This document shows, one piece after another, positions 46,346 to 57,170 of a stretch of 64,000 nucleotides of DNA. Origin of the DNA: Pisolithus tinctorius. Lineage: Eukaryota > Basidiomycota > Agaricomycetes > Boletales > Pisolithaceae. The stretch is from contig JANFAH010000026.1 in NCBI GenBank assembly GCA_024663395.1, forward strand, positions 558,001-622,000, written 5' to 3'. The first letter of the stretch is position 1. Every line of letters starts with the position of its first letter. The notes beneath the pieces are model-generated. The model saw nothing but the letters and a program-made list of their open reading frames with translations. It did no database searches and was not told the DNA's origin. A program made the translations under genes and the position numbers.

Positions 46346-46797
46346 TGTTATGCTCAACTGAAGTCAAGACATAGGGAGAGCTCAAATGCAGACAATTGGT
46401 TTCTACTGAGCAACAGCTGCAGTAACCTTCATAAACAATGAAGGATTTGATCAATGCTGGTAAGAGTGGTCCTGGTTAGGGACACTGAGGGTGAAGTTCT
46501 GAGAGAGTGCTGCATATGATTGAGCAGCTCAAGTCTGGAGTTCCAGGACTTGAGCCAGAAGGCTAAATACTACAAAGAAATGGACCATGAGGCATCCACA
46601 TGCATCAAGGTAATTACACTATTGGTTGAACAACAGCAGCACATGTCCTAAGCATGTAGAGAGCAAGTAATGCTAGTGGTGGAAATAGAGAGCCATCAGA
46701 TCAGAGAGAAGATGGCTCTAAAAGGAAAGATGGTCCAACAGATCAAATGTAAGGTAAACATACAGTGAAAGTGGAAAAACAAGGGTGAAAGGTAACA
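46346..46797 (-). repeat. LTR, family 1, minus orientation
   Basis: About 452 bp, TGTTA at one end and TAACA at the other. Inverted homologue of 52,520-52,968. On the minus strand it is preceded by a polypurine tract (AGAAGGGGGGTAA), so it is the 3' LTR of an element whose body lies to the right. It interrupts the DIRS-like recombinase frame after KAILEGA, next to GGTGC. Confidence 0.75.
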
Positions 46798-47094
46798 TTA
46801 CCCCCCTTCTAAGCATTGAAGTCCCCAACTTCAACTACTCTCCATAAGGTTCTCCAGTCATATTGCTGATGGTGGTGTCACACACCAAAGGTGTTGTAGA
46901 CATGGTTACAGCTGACTCTGCCTAACTTGTCAATGAGTTGCATGCAATGCCCATGCCATGCAGATGAAGACTAAAGGCCTCATGCATAGAAAGACTGCTG
47001 GATGTGAGCAGTCATCCTTCACACAAGAATGAGTCATTAGTGCTAAAGAGAAAAGAGGAAGTGAGTTAAGCACACATTGAAAGTTTTAGTGCCC
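46798..47094 (-). pseudogene. Internal LTR-element sequence next to LTR family 1
   Basis: On the minus strand a short frame ends ISNMTGEPYGE before the polypurine tract, identical to the end preceding the other family-1 LTR (52,480s). The part from about 46,960 is an inverted homologue of 55,200-55,340. No catalytic domain can be identified. Confidence 0.45.
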
Positions 47095-47241
47095 ATGTAT
47101 GGCATTCCAGTTTTTGTCATATCTCCACCATTTCCAAAGATATCGACTCCATTCTTACACTCACTTAAAGTGCTCAGCCACACAATTCTGCCTTCCAAAT
47201 TTGGAGAGGATCCTCACACTCTGCACATTTCTACAGCACTC
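47095..47241 (+). pseudogene. LTR-associated ORF X, 5' part (interrupted)
   Basis: MYGIPVFVISPPFPKI then LHISTAL, interrupted at 47,241 by the gag-only LTR element and resumed at 50,954. An inverted homologue occupies 55,206-54,496 (MYGILVFNISPPI). Not recognised. Confidence 0.65.
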
Positions 47242-47976
47242 TGTCATAACCATGCATTCATTCTAGGTCCCTACTCACTCCGCACCATCTTCCACCAGTC
47301 ATTCACTCACTCTGCACCAACTCTGCCCAACTTCTGTCAGATACAAGCCATCTCTGCTCTGACTGCCATTGGACTTGTGTTGCTCTCCTACTGGACCAAG
47401 CAGACCATTCTCTGAGGGGTCATGTGACTACCTTTGGACTTTTCCCTGACAGTGCACAGTCAGGTACTCCGCAGTGCATGCACCGCATGGTCCAGTGCCT
47501 GGACTGTTTCCTTTTCTGGATGTTCTATGTTACCTGTTCATATGTCCTCCATCTACCCTTCATTCATCATCTAGGAAGTTTTTACTTGAAAATTTCTGAG
47601 TCTCTGTATGTCAGTTCTGATTCTGGTTACTGTACCTCTGTAGTAGTATAAAAGCATGTATCATACTCTGCCGTTCCTCAGTATGAATATCAACCTAGTT
47701 CCTACTCCTTCTGTCTCTGACTTCTTCCTGTTGGAGTTATCTCCAACTCTCCATCTGTACTCTCCCTCTGAAATACGAGGGCTGAGATTGTGCAAGGGGG
47801 TAGCACATGAGCTAAACACGATGCCCTCACTCCACTCTGCCTTTGTCTTGGTGGACTTCATTCCTGCCACCACTCTGCCAGTTGGAGTTCCATTTGTTTG
47901 TGTTGGACTTGCTTCCGAACCCTGCTCTAGACCTTGTTAAGTGTTGGAGTTGGTTGGAGTAGGCCCGGACTTGACA
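47242..47976 (+). repeat. 5' LTR of the gag-only element
   Basis: 735 bp, TG...CA. It differs from the 3' LTR at many sites where one copy has TG and the other CA, e.g. CTCTGCCC against CTCCACCC. Confidence 0.92.
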
Positions 47977-48037
47977 GTATATTCATACTCGCACTTGTAT
48001 GATCTTGTTTTCTGTCTTCCAAAAAACTTACACCATT

Positions 48038-49306
48038 ATGAGAACTCAAGCTCAATCCCAGAGAGAGGTTGCTGAGAACCTCGCTGTTGCACTAGCTAAT
48101 CCACATCAACTCCCTTCCATCATTGAACAATTCCAGTCTTTCTCTGCTCGATGCCACTCTCACACTGAAGGTGAAAGTGCTTCGCAAGCTGGTTGCTCTG
48201 ACCTCCACCCAACAACCTTCCATACTCTGTCTCCTTGTAACTGAGATGATGGACCCAACCCCAACCCTGATTATCCTGATGGTGATCCTGATGGTGGGGG
48301 CAGTGGTGATGGGGATATCCCTGAAGACCCAGCTGAGCCACCAGAGGATCCCCTTGTAGCTCATGCTAGAGCTGTCCATGCACTTGCATGGTCTAGTTTG
48401 TGCACTGGGGACTCCACTCCAAAAACCAAAGTCTGCAAGCCTGACACCTTCAACAGCTCTGACCCTAAGAAACTCCACGAGTTCCTTGTACAATGCGAGC
48501 TGAACTTCCAAGACCACCCTTGCACATTCCACTCTGACAGTGCAAAGGTTACCTTCGCTCAGTCTTATCTCAAGGGTATGGCTCTGGCTTGGTTTGAGCC
48601 AGACCTGCTAAATCCTGACAACTATGACCACCTGCTCTGGATGGATGACTACCATGAGTTCTTACAAGAGCTCACAACTAATTTCGGTCTGCATGATGCC
48701 ATAGCAGATGCCATCCAACAACTTGAGAACCTCACCATGAAAGATGGTTCTCAAATTACCAAATATGTCATGGAGTTCAATCACTGGGCTTCACAAGTCA
48801 AGGACTACAGTGTTGGTGCACTCTGCCACCACTTCTATAGTGGACTTCCAGACTGCATCAAGGATGAGATCACTTGTGTCGGAAAACCTTCTACCCTCAC
48901 GCAACTCTGTGAACTCACTCAGACTATTGATGTGTGCTACTGGGAGCATGGAGCAGAAATCTCACACACCACCAAGTCTGCCTCTGACAAGTCACAGTCT
49001 TCCAACTCCGACAGTAAAACTAAATCGTTGTCCTCCTCCTCCACTCCAAAGTCCAACACCAAGGGCAAGGGCAAACAGAAAGATCTGCCCAAGTCCAATA
49101 TTGCCCATCTTCTGGGCAAGGATGGCAAACTCACCTCCACTGAATGCCAGCACAGGATGAAGAATGACCTCTGCCTCTTCTGTGGTGAGGCTGGCCACTC
49201 TGCCAAGGACTGTCCCAAGTCCACCTCTCACACAGCCAAAGCCTGTGCAGCTACGGCTGGAACTCCACCTACTCTGCCTGCAGAGAAGGCAGAGCCAAAA
49301 AATTAG
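48038..49306 (+). pseudogene. Gag polyprotein with CCHC zinc knuckle, one in-frame TGA
   Basis: The frame from the ATG at 48,038 (MRTQAQSQREVAE) to TAG at 49,306 is interrupted once, at TGA 48,242-48,244. The remaining 302-codon frame from 48,398 carries the gypsy Gag core (FNSSDPKKLHEFLVQCEL, LKGMALAWFEPDLL, FGLHDAIADAIQQLENL) and the zinc knuckle CLFCGEAGHSAKDC near the C-terminus, preceded by a Ser/Lys-rich linker. Gag forms the particle and packages element RNA. CGA to TGA is the likely lesion. No pol frame follows. Confidence 0.85.
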
Positions 49307-50025
49307 TCCACTCCTCCAGGGAGCTCACACAGCCTGGAGGAAGCGTTGATCCCAACTGTGCACAACTGGACATCCAACTCAACATGTCCACTCTTTCTAG
49401 TCCCAATTCTTTACTTCTACATACCTTTTTCTTCTTGTGACAGGGCACACAAGCCCTGGTCTTGCCTTGTCCTGGCTCGCACTTCCCCACAGTCAGGCTT
49501 GCTACACAGCAAGTGCAGGGTGGCTGCCTGGTAGCAGTGACCACCACAGAGGTCCCAGGGACCCTCTGGGCAGTGTTGACATTGTACACTGTGCTGCATA
49601 GTCTAAGAAAATAAAACTGAGTCAGCTCTGCCTGACTCACAGTACTCCACCACTCACCTTTGTGTGGCCTTGTCCCACCTGGCCTGAGCCCTCTCCTCAG
49701 AAGCCCTCTGCCTCTGCCTTTCTGCCTCCTCCTCTGCTGCCTTCTTCCTTTGAGCCTCCTCTTCCTCCTCCACTCTCTTCCTCCACTCTGCCTCCAGTCT
49801 CTCCTCCTCCACCTTCCACCTCTTGGCCTCCTCATGCTTGGCCTTGCACTCTCTCTCCCTCTGCTCAACCTCCTCTCATTGGCACACCTTCTCCATGGAC
49901 TTCTCTTGCTTGGTGTCAGTGGAGTCATTGGTCAGGACATCCAGCTGTTCATCCACTACTTGGGAGTAGTCATGGACGTGGCCAGGGGTTGGTTGGGGGG
50001 TCTTGCTCTGGTGCTGGGAAGGCAT
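49307..50025 (-). pseudogene. Antisense coiled-coil/Cys-rich ORF inside the gag-only element
   Basis: On the minus strand an ATG at 50,025 (MPSQHQSKTPQPT) opens a frame with one TGA at 49,876-49,878. It is rich in Glu, Lys, Arg and Ala (EEEEEAQRKKAAEEEAERQ), a strong coiled-coil candidate. A GT-AG intron (GTGAGTGG to TTTCTTAG, about 49,610-49,660) would join it to a Cys-rich segment containing KTRACVPCHKKKKVC. The gene runs opposite to gag and occupies nearly all the space where pol would be. I do not know the family; a captured host gene or an accessory gene are both possible. The other long minus-strand frame here (49,928-49,269) is a shadow over the coiled-coil part. Confidence 0.5.
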
Positions 50026-50218
50026 GATGATGGGAAGAAAGGATGAAGGTTCAGTACCCTAACACATGTCTTTAAGTGGTACTTCAAACTCTGACAGAGC
50101 TCTGCCATGGCTAAAGCCATTATCCTCAAGGCATCAAAATAATTTCAAATGATCAACTCATGTTGATCTCATCCTGTACATGCAGCCTTCAGGGGTTCAG
50201 GCCCTAAGGGGGGGGCAC

Positions 50219-50953
50219 TGTCATAACCATGCATTCATTCTAGGTCCCTACTCACTCCACACCATCTTCCACCAGTCATTCACTCACTCTGCACCAACTC
50301 CACCCAACTTCTGTTGGTTACAAGCCATCTCCACTCCAACTGCCATCAGACTTGTGTTGCTCTCCTACTGGACCAAGCAGACCATTCTCTGAGGGGTCAT
50401 GTGACTACCTTTGGACTTTTCCCTGACAGTGCACAGTCAGGTACTCCGCAGTGCATGCACCGCATGGTCCAGTGCCTGGACTGTTTCCTTTTCTGGATGT
50501 TCTATGTTACCTGTTCATATGTCCTCCATCTACCCTTCATTCATCGTCTAGGAAGTTTTTACTTGAAAATTTCTGAGTCTCCATATGTCAGTTCCGATTC
50601 TGGTTACTGTACCTCCATAGTAGTATAAAAGCATGTATCATACTCTGCCATTCCTCAGTACGAATATCAACTTAGTTCCTACTCCTTCTGTCTCTGACTT
50701 CTGCCTGTCAGAGTTATCTCCAACTCTCCGTCTGTACTCTCCCTCTGAAATATGAGGGCTGAGATCGTGCAAGGGGGTAGTGCACAAGCTAAACCTGATG
50801 CCCTCACTCCACTCCACCTTTGTCTTGGTGGACTTCATTCCTGCCACCACTCCACCAGTCAGAGTTCCATTTGTTTGTGTCGGACTTGCTTCCGAACCCT
50901 GCTCTAGACCTTGTTAAGTGTTGGAGTTGGTTGGAGTAGGCCCAGACTTGACA
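50219..50953 (+). repeat. 3' LTR of the gag-only element
   Basis: 735 bp, starting TGTCATAACC after the purine tract and ending GACTTGACA before CACTC. Confidence 0.92.
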
Positions 50954-51474
50954 CACTCCATCCATCAGACACTCATTTTGCAAGTCCATCAATCATGGCC
51001 ACCTCTTCATCAATCATCTCACTTGTCTCATTTGCCAGAGACAGTGGCTATGTATATCTGCCAGGCATTCCCACCAGCTTCCATCCTGAAGCCCCCTGGT
51101 TCATCCCATCATTGTCAGCCCCATCTCATCCCATGCAGCTTGGTCAGCATGTTCTCCTTGTCAGTATGACTTCCAGAAGGATGTTCTTTGGTCACCTCAG
51201 GTCTGTCACTCAGTTAGAAAGGTCTTATGTGGTTGTTTCAGTCTCCCCAGTTGATGAAGCATATGGATCATTCCTCCCTGCTCCCTGCACCATCTTTATT
51301 CCAATCTCATCCATCATTCTTCCCACATTGCAACAGCTGCAGCATAATCTACTGTTCTCCAGCCTCCCTGATTGCATCCATGATGAGTATGACATGCATC
51401 TTGCCTTCTTACTGCAAGATCCAGCAGAAGACATCCCCCCTTCTCCTCCTCCTCCTTCAGAGCCCCATCCATGA
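50954..51474 (+). CDS. LTR-associated ORF X, 3' part
   Basis: Resumes the frame after the CACTC duplication (HPSDTHFASPSIMATSSSI) and stays open to 51,474: FARDSGYVYLPGIPTSF, LVSMTSRRMFFGHLRSV, RSYVVVSVSPVDEAYGSF, and a Pro/Glu-rich tail. Together with 47,095-47,241 it encodes about 225 residues. The inverted homologue at 55,206-54,496 preserves all blocks. Both copies lie just upstream of a CCCCCTAA tract and a family-2 LTR, the position of a third ORF in some LTR elements. No membrane segment or known domain is evident. Confidence 0.55.
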
Positions 51475-51699
51475 AGCTTTTGTTAACTTTGCTGAGAGGA
51501 TGAAAGGGTGGGAGACATGATCACTTATGCTCCCATTGCCCCACAGACCCCCAATGCCCTAGCCTCCTTTGACACCTGACTCATGCCCTTCAATTCTGGA
51601 ATTAATACTTCCCTATCTGGAAACACCATCCATCTGTCATGCCATCTTTGGATCTAGAGATGTCTCTGCTGAGATCTGACTTGCATCGCCACCCCCTAA

Positions 51700-52441
51700 T
51701 GTGATATCAGTGCACTTACTCAGTTTCTGACTCTGTTTGACTCATTCTGTGATATTTTGACTGTCCTTGACTTGTTCATTGCCAATACTTACCAATCTTC
51801 TTTGCTTGCTTACTTTTCATTTCTTGCTTACTCATCATGATTACTCAGTCCTTACTCATTACTTACCAAGTGTTTGTGCCTTGTTTGTCACAAGCTGTGC
51901 TCCCCCCACAGTATATAAACCCCCATGTACTTAGCTACCCCCAAGTGAACCAGAAGTCACTCAGCAGTCAGTTCAGTGCATACCTCATCATCGACAGTTG
52001 AGGCTCATTCAGAAGAGTCTATCTGTCTTCATTCATATCATTGGTAGTTGAGGCTCCACAAAGGGGTCTATCTACCTCCATCATTTATCTGAAGCTTTCT
52101 CCACTCTTAGTCAGCAGTCTTGCTTAGTCATCCATCCACTCCTGCATAACTCATCATTGACTTGCACCAGGAGCACATCTTATCAAAGTCCATCATTCCA
52201 GAAGTCCTTTTGGCTGAACACCTTCACTCTGTTCAGCATCCCCATCCAGTCATCACTCATTCATCCTCTCCTGTGTAACTCATTGACAACTTGTGCCAGG
52301 AGCACCTCCACTTGAAGTCCCCCCCCACATCAGGTTTTTCTGCACTCCAGGTTCTGTGGAGGCACACCACCACTCACACATCATTTGTCTTTTGTGTTGG
52401 TTTTGGTTGGTTTTCACCACCTTTCCACACTTTGACTCACA
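51700..52441 (+). repeat. LTR, family 2, plus orientation
   Basis: 742 bp starting TGTGATATCAG and ending TTTGACTCACA (terminal TGTGA/TCACA). A CACCCCCTAA tract precedes it. Inverted homologue at 53,586-54,318. It contains a TATAAA-like tract (CAGTATATAAACC, near 51,920) that may be the promoter. No target duplication: the flanks differ, so this is a 3' LTR or a rearranged copy. Confidence 0.75.
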
Positions 52442-52519
52442 CTGCCATTAGCAACATGACAGGAGAACCATATGGAGAGTAGTTGAAGTCAGAGACTTCA
52501 ACACTTAGAAGGGGGGTAA
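52442..52519 (+). pseudogene. Terminal pol fragment and polypurine tract of an LTR family-1 element
   Basis: Encodes ISNMTGEPYGE and stop, then AGAAGGGGGGTAA directly before the LTR. The same end precedes the minus-orientation family-1 LTR at 46,797. Confidence 0.6.
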
Positions 52520-52968
52520 TGTTATGTTTCACCCCTGTTTTCCTTTTTCCATGAGTGTTTGCCTTATGTTTGACCCATTGGACTGTCTTTCCTTTCTGAG
52601 CTGTCTTCTCTCTGATCTGATGGCTCTCTATTTCCACCACTAGCATTACTCACTTCTTACATGCTTAGGACATGTGTCATTGTTGTTCAACCAATAGTGT
52701 AGCTGTCTCATTACATGTGGATGCCTCATGGTCTGTTTCTTTGTAGTATTTAGTCCACTGTCTCAAGTCCTGGAACCCCAGACTTGAGCTGCTCAATCAT
52801 ATGCAGTTGTCCTCAGAACTTCACCCTCAGTGTCCCTTACCAGGACCACTCTCACTGGCATTGACTAAATCCTTCGTCATTTACAAAGGTTACTGCAGCC
52901 ATCACTCAGTAGAAACCATTGTCTGCATTTGAGCTCTCCCTACATCTTGACTTTGGTCGAGTGTAACA
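52520..52968 (+). repeat. LTR, family 1, plus orientation
   Basis: 449 bp starting TGTTATGTTTCACC and ending GTGTAACA. Inverted homologue of 46,346-46,797. Its right end truncates the integrase sequence on the opposite strand. Confidence 0.75.
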
Positions 52969-53585
52969 AAGAGACCAGAAGAAGTGGGACATGAATTCTG
53001 ATCCCCAGTCTGAGGTTACATGGGCTGGTACACTGTGCTTGGAGAACATGTGCATCAGGAAGAGTTTGGCAAGCTCAGGGGCTGTGATGGTATTATGAGT
53101 GGGTATGAAGATGGCTTGCTTTGAAAGCCAGTTAACCACAACAAGGATGGCAGTAAAGCTGGTTGAGGCCAGGAGTTGCTCTATGAAATCCATCAAAATG
53201 GAGTTCCATGGCTTCTCTGGCACAGGGAGCTGCTTGAGTAGGCTGTAAGGCCAGTGGCAGGGTACCTTGGCCTGGGCACAGGTAGTACAAGACCAGACAT
53301 AGTCTTTGACAAATGTCCTCCTTAGGCTGGGCCAAGTGTATTCACACTGGATAAGCTCTAGAGTTCTGTTTTGGCCAAAGTGGCCTGACAAGGGGTGGTC
53401 ATGCTTGAACCTCAAGACACAAAGGCAAAGGTCATTGGAGTCTGGTACATAGATTCTTCCATCCAGGCAGAGGAAGCTGGTGTCATCAACTGACCACTGG
53501 GAATCTGATGTGTCTGAGAACCAGACTTGGGTGACTGGGTCTGAGGGTAGAGCTGAGAGGATATCATTATGAAGTTTCTCCACAT
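52969..53585 (-). pseudogene. Ty3/gypsy integrase fragment
   Basis: On the minus strand: the zinc-binding HHCC region (HDHPLSGHFGQN, CTTCAQAKVPC), then the catalytic core with Asp in NSILMDFIEQL and Asp in VTSDWGSEFMSHFF. The catalytic Glu and C-terminal domain are missing because the sequence stops at the family-1 LTR (52,968). At its 5' side it abuts the end of the family-2 LTR at 53,586. No RT or protease is attached. Confidence 0.85.
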
Positions 53586-54318
53586 TGTGAGTCAAAGTGT
53601 GGTTCAGCAGTGAAAACCAACCAAAACCAACACAAAAGACAATGAAAGCAAGCAGTGGTGTGCCTATGTGGTACCTAGATGGTAGAACCTTTTGTCTGGG
53701 TGGGCTTCTCAAGCTACAACACTCAAAGATGAGTGCTGAGGGTTAGGGGTGCTTCTGACAAAGAGGGAGCAAGAATGCGATAGAATTATGATGGGGTAGA
53801 TTGCTGTCAGCCTACAGAAGGATGAATGAAGACTTAATTCAATGCTCTGAGCTGCACTGAGCTCAGGGAGGACTTGGAGCAAAGTATATCAATAACAAAC
53901 AATGATAAGTGAAGTAGACAATAGTTAGACCCTTAATAAAGTCTCAACTATCAAAGCTGCTGAATGAATTACTGAGAGATGATAAATTGCAAGCAAGAGG
54001 GGCTCTCTGATGTCTTCTTCCTATTCAGCTACCTAAGTACAGTGATTTATATACAGTACAGGGGTGTTGCCTATGGAAAACAAGGTGCAAACACTTGGTA
54101 AGTGATTGGTAAGTGATAAGTAAGGAATGTAAGCAGTGGGTAATCATCTTAGAAAGCATTGGTAAGCATTGGTAAGGATAAGTAAGCCAAAAAGTGAAGA
54201 ATCAGTAAGCAAGGTCAAAAGATTGGTAAGTATTGGCAATAGGTGAGTCAAAGACAGTCAGAATGTCAAAGTATGAGTCAAGTAATGTCAGGAACTGGGA
54301 AAGCACACTGGAATCACA
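53586..54318 (-). repeat. LTR, family 2, minus orientation
   Basis: 733 bp. On the minus strand it begins TGTGATTCCAGTG after CTCCCCCTAA and ends TTTGACTCACA. Inverted homologue of 51,700-52,441. It contains many GTAAGTGAT-like short repeats near 54,090-54,230. Confidence 0.75.
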
Positions 54319-54495
54319 TTAGGGGGAGGCTGTGCATGTCACATCTTGAAGAGATCACTTCTAGGCCAAAGTGGGATGACAGAGAGGCAGTGCTGATCTG
54401 ATGCTGATATAGTACATCCAAAAGCAGACAGGGTGAGTCAGATGTCAACAGGGGTCAAGCTTTGGGGGTCTGTGGGGTGACAGGAGCATAGGGGA

Positions 54496-55206
54496 TCACA
54501 ACTTTCCCCCCCTAACTGTCCTCTCAGTGAAGCAAATAAAAACTTCATGAATGAGGCTCTGTTGGAAGAGAGGATGAAGGGGGAGTGTCTTCTGCTGTAT
54601 CTTGCAACAAAGAGGCAAGATGTGTGTCATACTCATCATGGATGCAATCAGGGAGAGTGGAGAACAGTAGATTATACTGTAGCTGTTGCAATTTTGGAAG
54701 AATATGGATGAGACCAGTATGAAGACATTGCAGAGAGCAGGAAGGAAGGATCCATATGCTTCTTGGACTGGAGAGACTGAAACAACCACATAAGACCTTT
54801 CCATGCAAATGACAGACCTGAGGCAACCAAAGAATGTCCTCCTAGAGGTCATACTGACAAAAAGAATGCACTGTCCAAACTGGACAGGCTGAGAGGGGGC
54901 AGATGAGGATGGGATGTACCAGGACACTTCAGGACAGAAGCTGGTAGGAACTCCTGGTAGATATACATAGCCATGGTCCCTAGCAAAGGGGACAAGTGAA
55001 ATGATCAATGTGGAGGTGGCCATACCAAAAGAATTAGCAAAATGAGCATCCTTTGGAGGGAGTGCCATAGAAACATGTGGAGTGCACAAATCCTTTCCAA
55101 TTTTGGAAGGTAGGATCACATGGCTGAGCACTATAAGCGAGTGTGGGAATGGTGTCAGTATCTGCAGAATTGGTGGAGATATGTTGAAAACCAGAATGCC
55201 ATACAT
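54496..55206 (-). CDS. LTR-associated ORF X, second copy
   Basis: Open 236-codon frame (MYGILVFNISPPI, FARDHGYVYLPGVPTSF, FVSMTSRRTFFGCLRSV, RSYVVVSVSPVQEAYGSF). It is the inverted homologue of the split ORF X at 47,095-51,474 and is uninterrupted here. It lies upstream of the family-2 LTR on the same strand. Survival of the frame in both copies while neighbouring pol genes are shredded may mean selection, recent arrival, or few CpGs in the ancestor. Confidence 0.5.
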   Translation of the reverse strand: MYGILVFNISPPILQILTPFPHSLIVLSHVILPSKIGKDLCTPHVSMALPPKDAHFANSFGMATSTLIISLVPFARDHGYVYLPGVPTSFCPEVSWYIPSSSAPSQPVQFGQCILFVSMTSRRTFFGCLRSVICMERSYVVVSVSPVQEAYGSFLPALCNVFILVSSIFFQNCNSYSIIYCSPLSLIASMMSMTHILPLCCKIQQKTLPLHPLFQQSLIHEVFICFTERTVRGGKL

Positions 55207-55402
55207 GGGTGCTTAAGAATTTTTATTGGTGCTTAACCTGCTTCCTTCCTTTTTCTTTGGCACTGATGACCCATTCTTGTGCAAGGGATGACTGCCAACA
55301 TTTCTGGCTGTCCTTCTTTGCATGAGGGCTATGGTCTTCATCTCCATTCATCAGCTGTATCCATGTCCACCTCACCAAACACTTTTGGTGTGTGACAGTG
55401 GG

Positions 55403-55900
55403 TCAGTGGATACTCCCCTCAGTACCTTCAACATTCTTTGCCTTACTGTTCCCACTAGTGGGGAACTCTGGGGACTTACCAAACATCTGTTGGTACCACC
55501 AGGCCAGTGACTCAGCATTAGGGGTGGTGCTGTAAAAGGGATCCCTTGTGGCAGTGTTATGTGCCACTTCTTCCTGGGCATCATGAATCATAGAAGTGAC
55601 TTGTGCTTCTGAGAAGGTCTGGCTGGAGTCTGCCAGCTTCTCAGGTGCCAACTCTGCATGACCTATTTCCACTCCAGACATTACTGGTTCCAGGTTATCA
55701 TTTAAGGCTGATCCAAGATCCATAGAGACTGATATGCAGTCTTCTTCTTTGGAGCTGGAGATGACCTCTGTTTTGCAATGGCAAGACAGAAAAGCTGCAG
55801 TGGGGTGAGGAGGTAGAGGTGGCCTTACTCTGAGACCTCTTCCAAACAATCCTCTAGGATGAGGGGGTGGTATGGGTGGTTTACAAGAGGGTGAAGACAC
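55403..55900 (-). other. Unassigned minus-strand ORF, 165 codons
   Basis: Open frame with an acidic Ser/Glu-rich middle (EEDCISVSMDLGSALND) and a C-terminal AWWYQQMFGKSPEFP. Not recognised. It lies upstream of ORF X on the same strand and could be part of the same LTR element. Confidence 0.3.
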
Positions 55901-56931
55901 TTTGACAGAAAGTGTGAATGAAGGCTGAGGGAGGAACTATAACCTGAAGGTAACCTGTCAGCATAGGGAGGAGTTTATAGCCTAAAGGCTACCTGTAGAC
56001 CAGTGAATTTGGTTGAGGAAAGAAGGATGTTCTTCCATTCTTGATAGCACAATGGAAGAACAAGGCAAGTTAGTCTTTACACATAGGGAGACAAACAAGC
56101 CTTGGAGACTGCAAGAGTTTTTTGCTTTTGTTATGCTCCAATGTGGTGACTTTGTCAAATGGACTAGGCACAAAGCAAAGGAGGGTCACACTACAGGCCA
56201 AACTTATCATAACCCCTATGGATCCTCAAGTAAGGTCAACTTTGATAATTTCCTGCTGGAGGGAAATCCTCCCAACACTGATGAGATGAGAAGAGGACAC
56301 AAGAGATGGGGATTTGCAAGGTAGCAAAAAACTAGAGTACAGAGTACCATACTGTCTATCTATATACCCTCCAGAGGAGGGTGCACAATAACCCTGTAAG
56401 TGGTAATCTGCTGTGGACAGTAAGCAATGAAATTAGAATGACTCAGTAGGAGTCAGTGAGGCCTGAACTGACTATGCAATCAAAGTGCAGTGGGGGGCAG
56501 GGGAGTGATGGACAGGTGAGACATAACCAACATACTGTACAAGGATAAATGAGAAATGGGACATGGGAAACATACAAGTCCACAATCAAGGTGCAGCAGC
56601 ACACAGCCCTTCCAGCCCATTGACCAACCTTCCTCTAAACAGGTGCTCTGAGATCCAGATCCCTGCCCATATGATGATGACCAGCACAACAACCTGGAAC
56701 ATGAGGCACATGACAGTGTAGGTGTCATGCAACCATAAATGGAAAGGGGCCAGCTCAAGGCTTAACAGTTTCCATCCCCTGCCCTTGCATTCCGCCCTGT
56801 AGCTGATGGGCTGGTCAGCAGGTACATTGCAGGAGATATCCAGTGGTAAGCTAGCCCATTCAATCACCTTCAGTATGTTTTATTTCCATTGTGGATATGT
56901 CTGGTCTGACATGGGTATGTACAGCAGCTCA
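55901..56931. other. CpG-poor repeat-derived sequence without an assigned element
   Basis: Contains a 103-codon plus-strand frame at 56,013-56,324 (PWRLQEFFAFVMLQCGD, HNPYGSSSKVNFDNF) and a minus-strand frame near 56,867-56,480 with hydrophobic stretches. Neither is recognised. No LTR, terminal repeat or RNA gene is visible. Confidence 0.35.
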
Positions 56932-57170
56932 AAAAACTGTCTGCATGTTTGTATGTTTTACATTAGTTATGACTAAATGCAATAACCCCTAACCCTAGCC
57001 CTAACCCATGAGGATATGAAATAAGGTACTTACTCTTGGCTTTTTATTGGTCCATGAATCAAGTGATTTGGATAGGAATTGATAGAATAGCAGCCATTTG
57101 AAAATGACATGTCATGCAGACAGTTTTTTGACTTAAAGTTTTGATTACATAGTTTTGAGTTTAACAAAGT

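Larger units (their letters stand above)
47242..50953 (+). mobile_element. Complete gag-only Ty3/gypsy-type LTR retrotransposon (non-autonomous)
   Basis: Two 735-bp LTRs (47,242-47,976 and 50,219-50,953), each starting TGTCATAACC and ending GACTTGACA, flanked by the 5-bp duplication CACTC (47,237-47,241 and 50,954-50,958). A purine tract (AAGGGGGGGGG) precedes the 3' LTR. Only 2,242 bp lie between the LTRs: a gag gene and an antisense-coding region, with no protease, RT or integrase. It must have been mobilised in trans. It lies inside ORF X, whose frame is restored when the element is removed. Confidence 0.92.

Noticed and set aside
49269..49928. 219-codon Arg-rich minus-strand ORF
   Set aside because: Its Arg-rich half is a frame shadow of the Glu/Lys-rich coiled-coil frame, which has its own ATG and a better composition. 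Only the Cys-rich part is likely to be real.
56983..57008. A true internal telomere or chromosome end
   Set aside because: The tract has only a few imperfect units and is mirrored in the other arm of the transposon and in a Tc1-like element. It is part of element terminal repeats.
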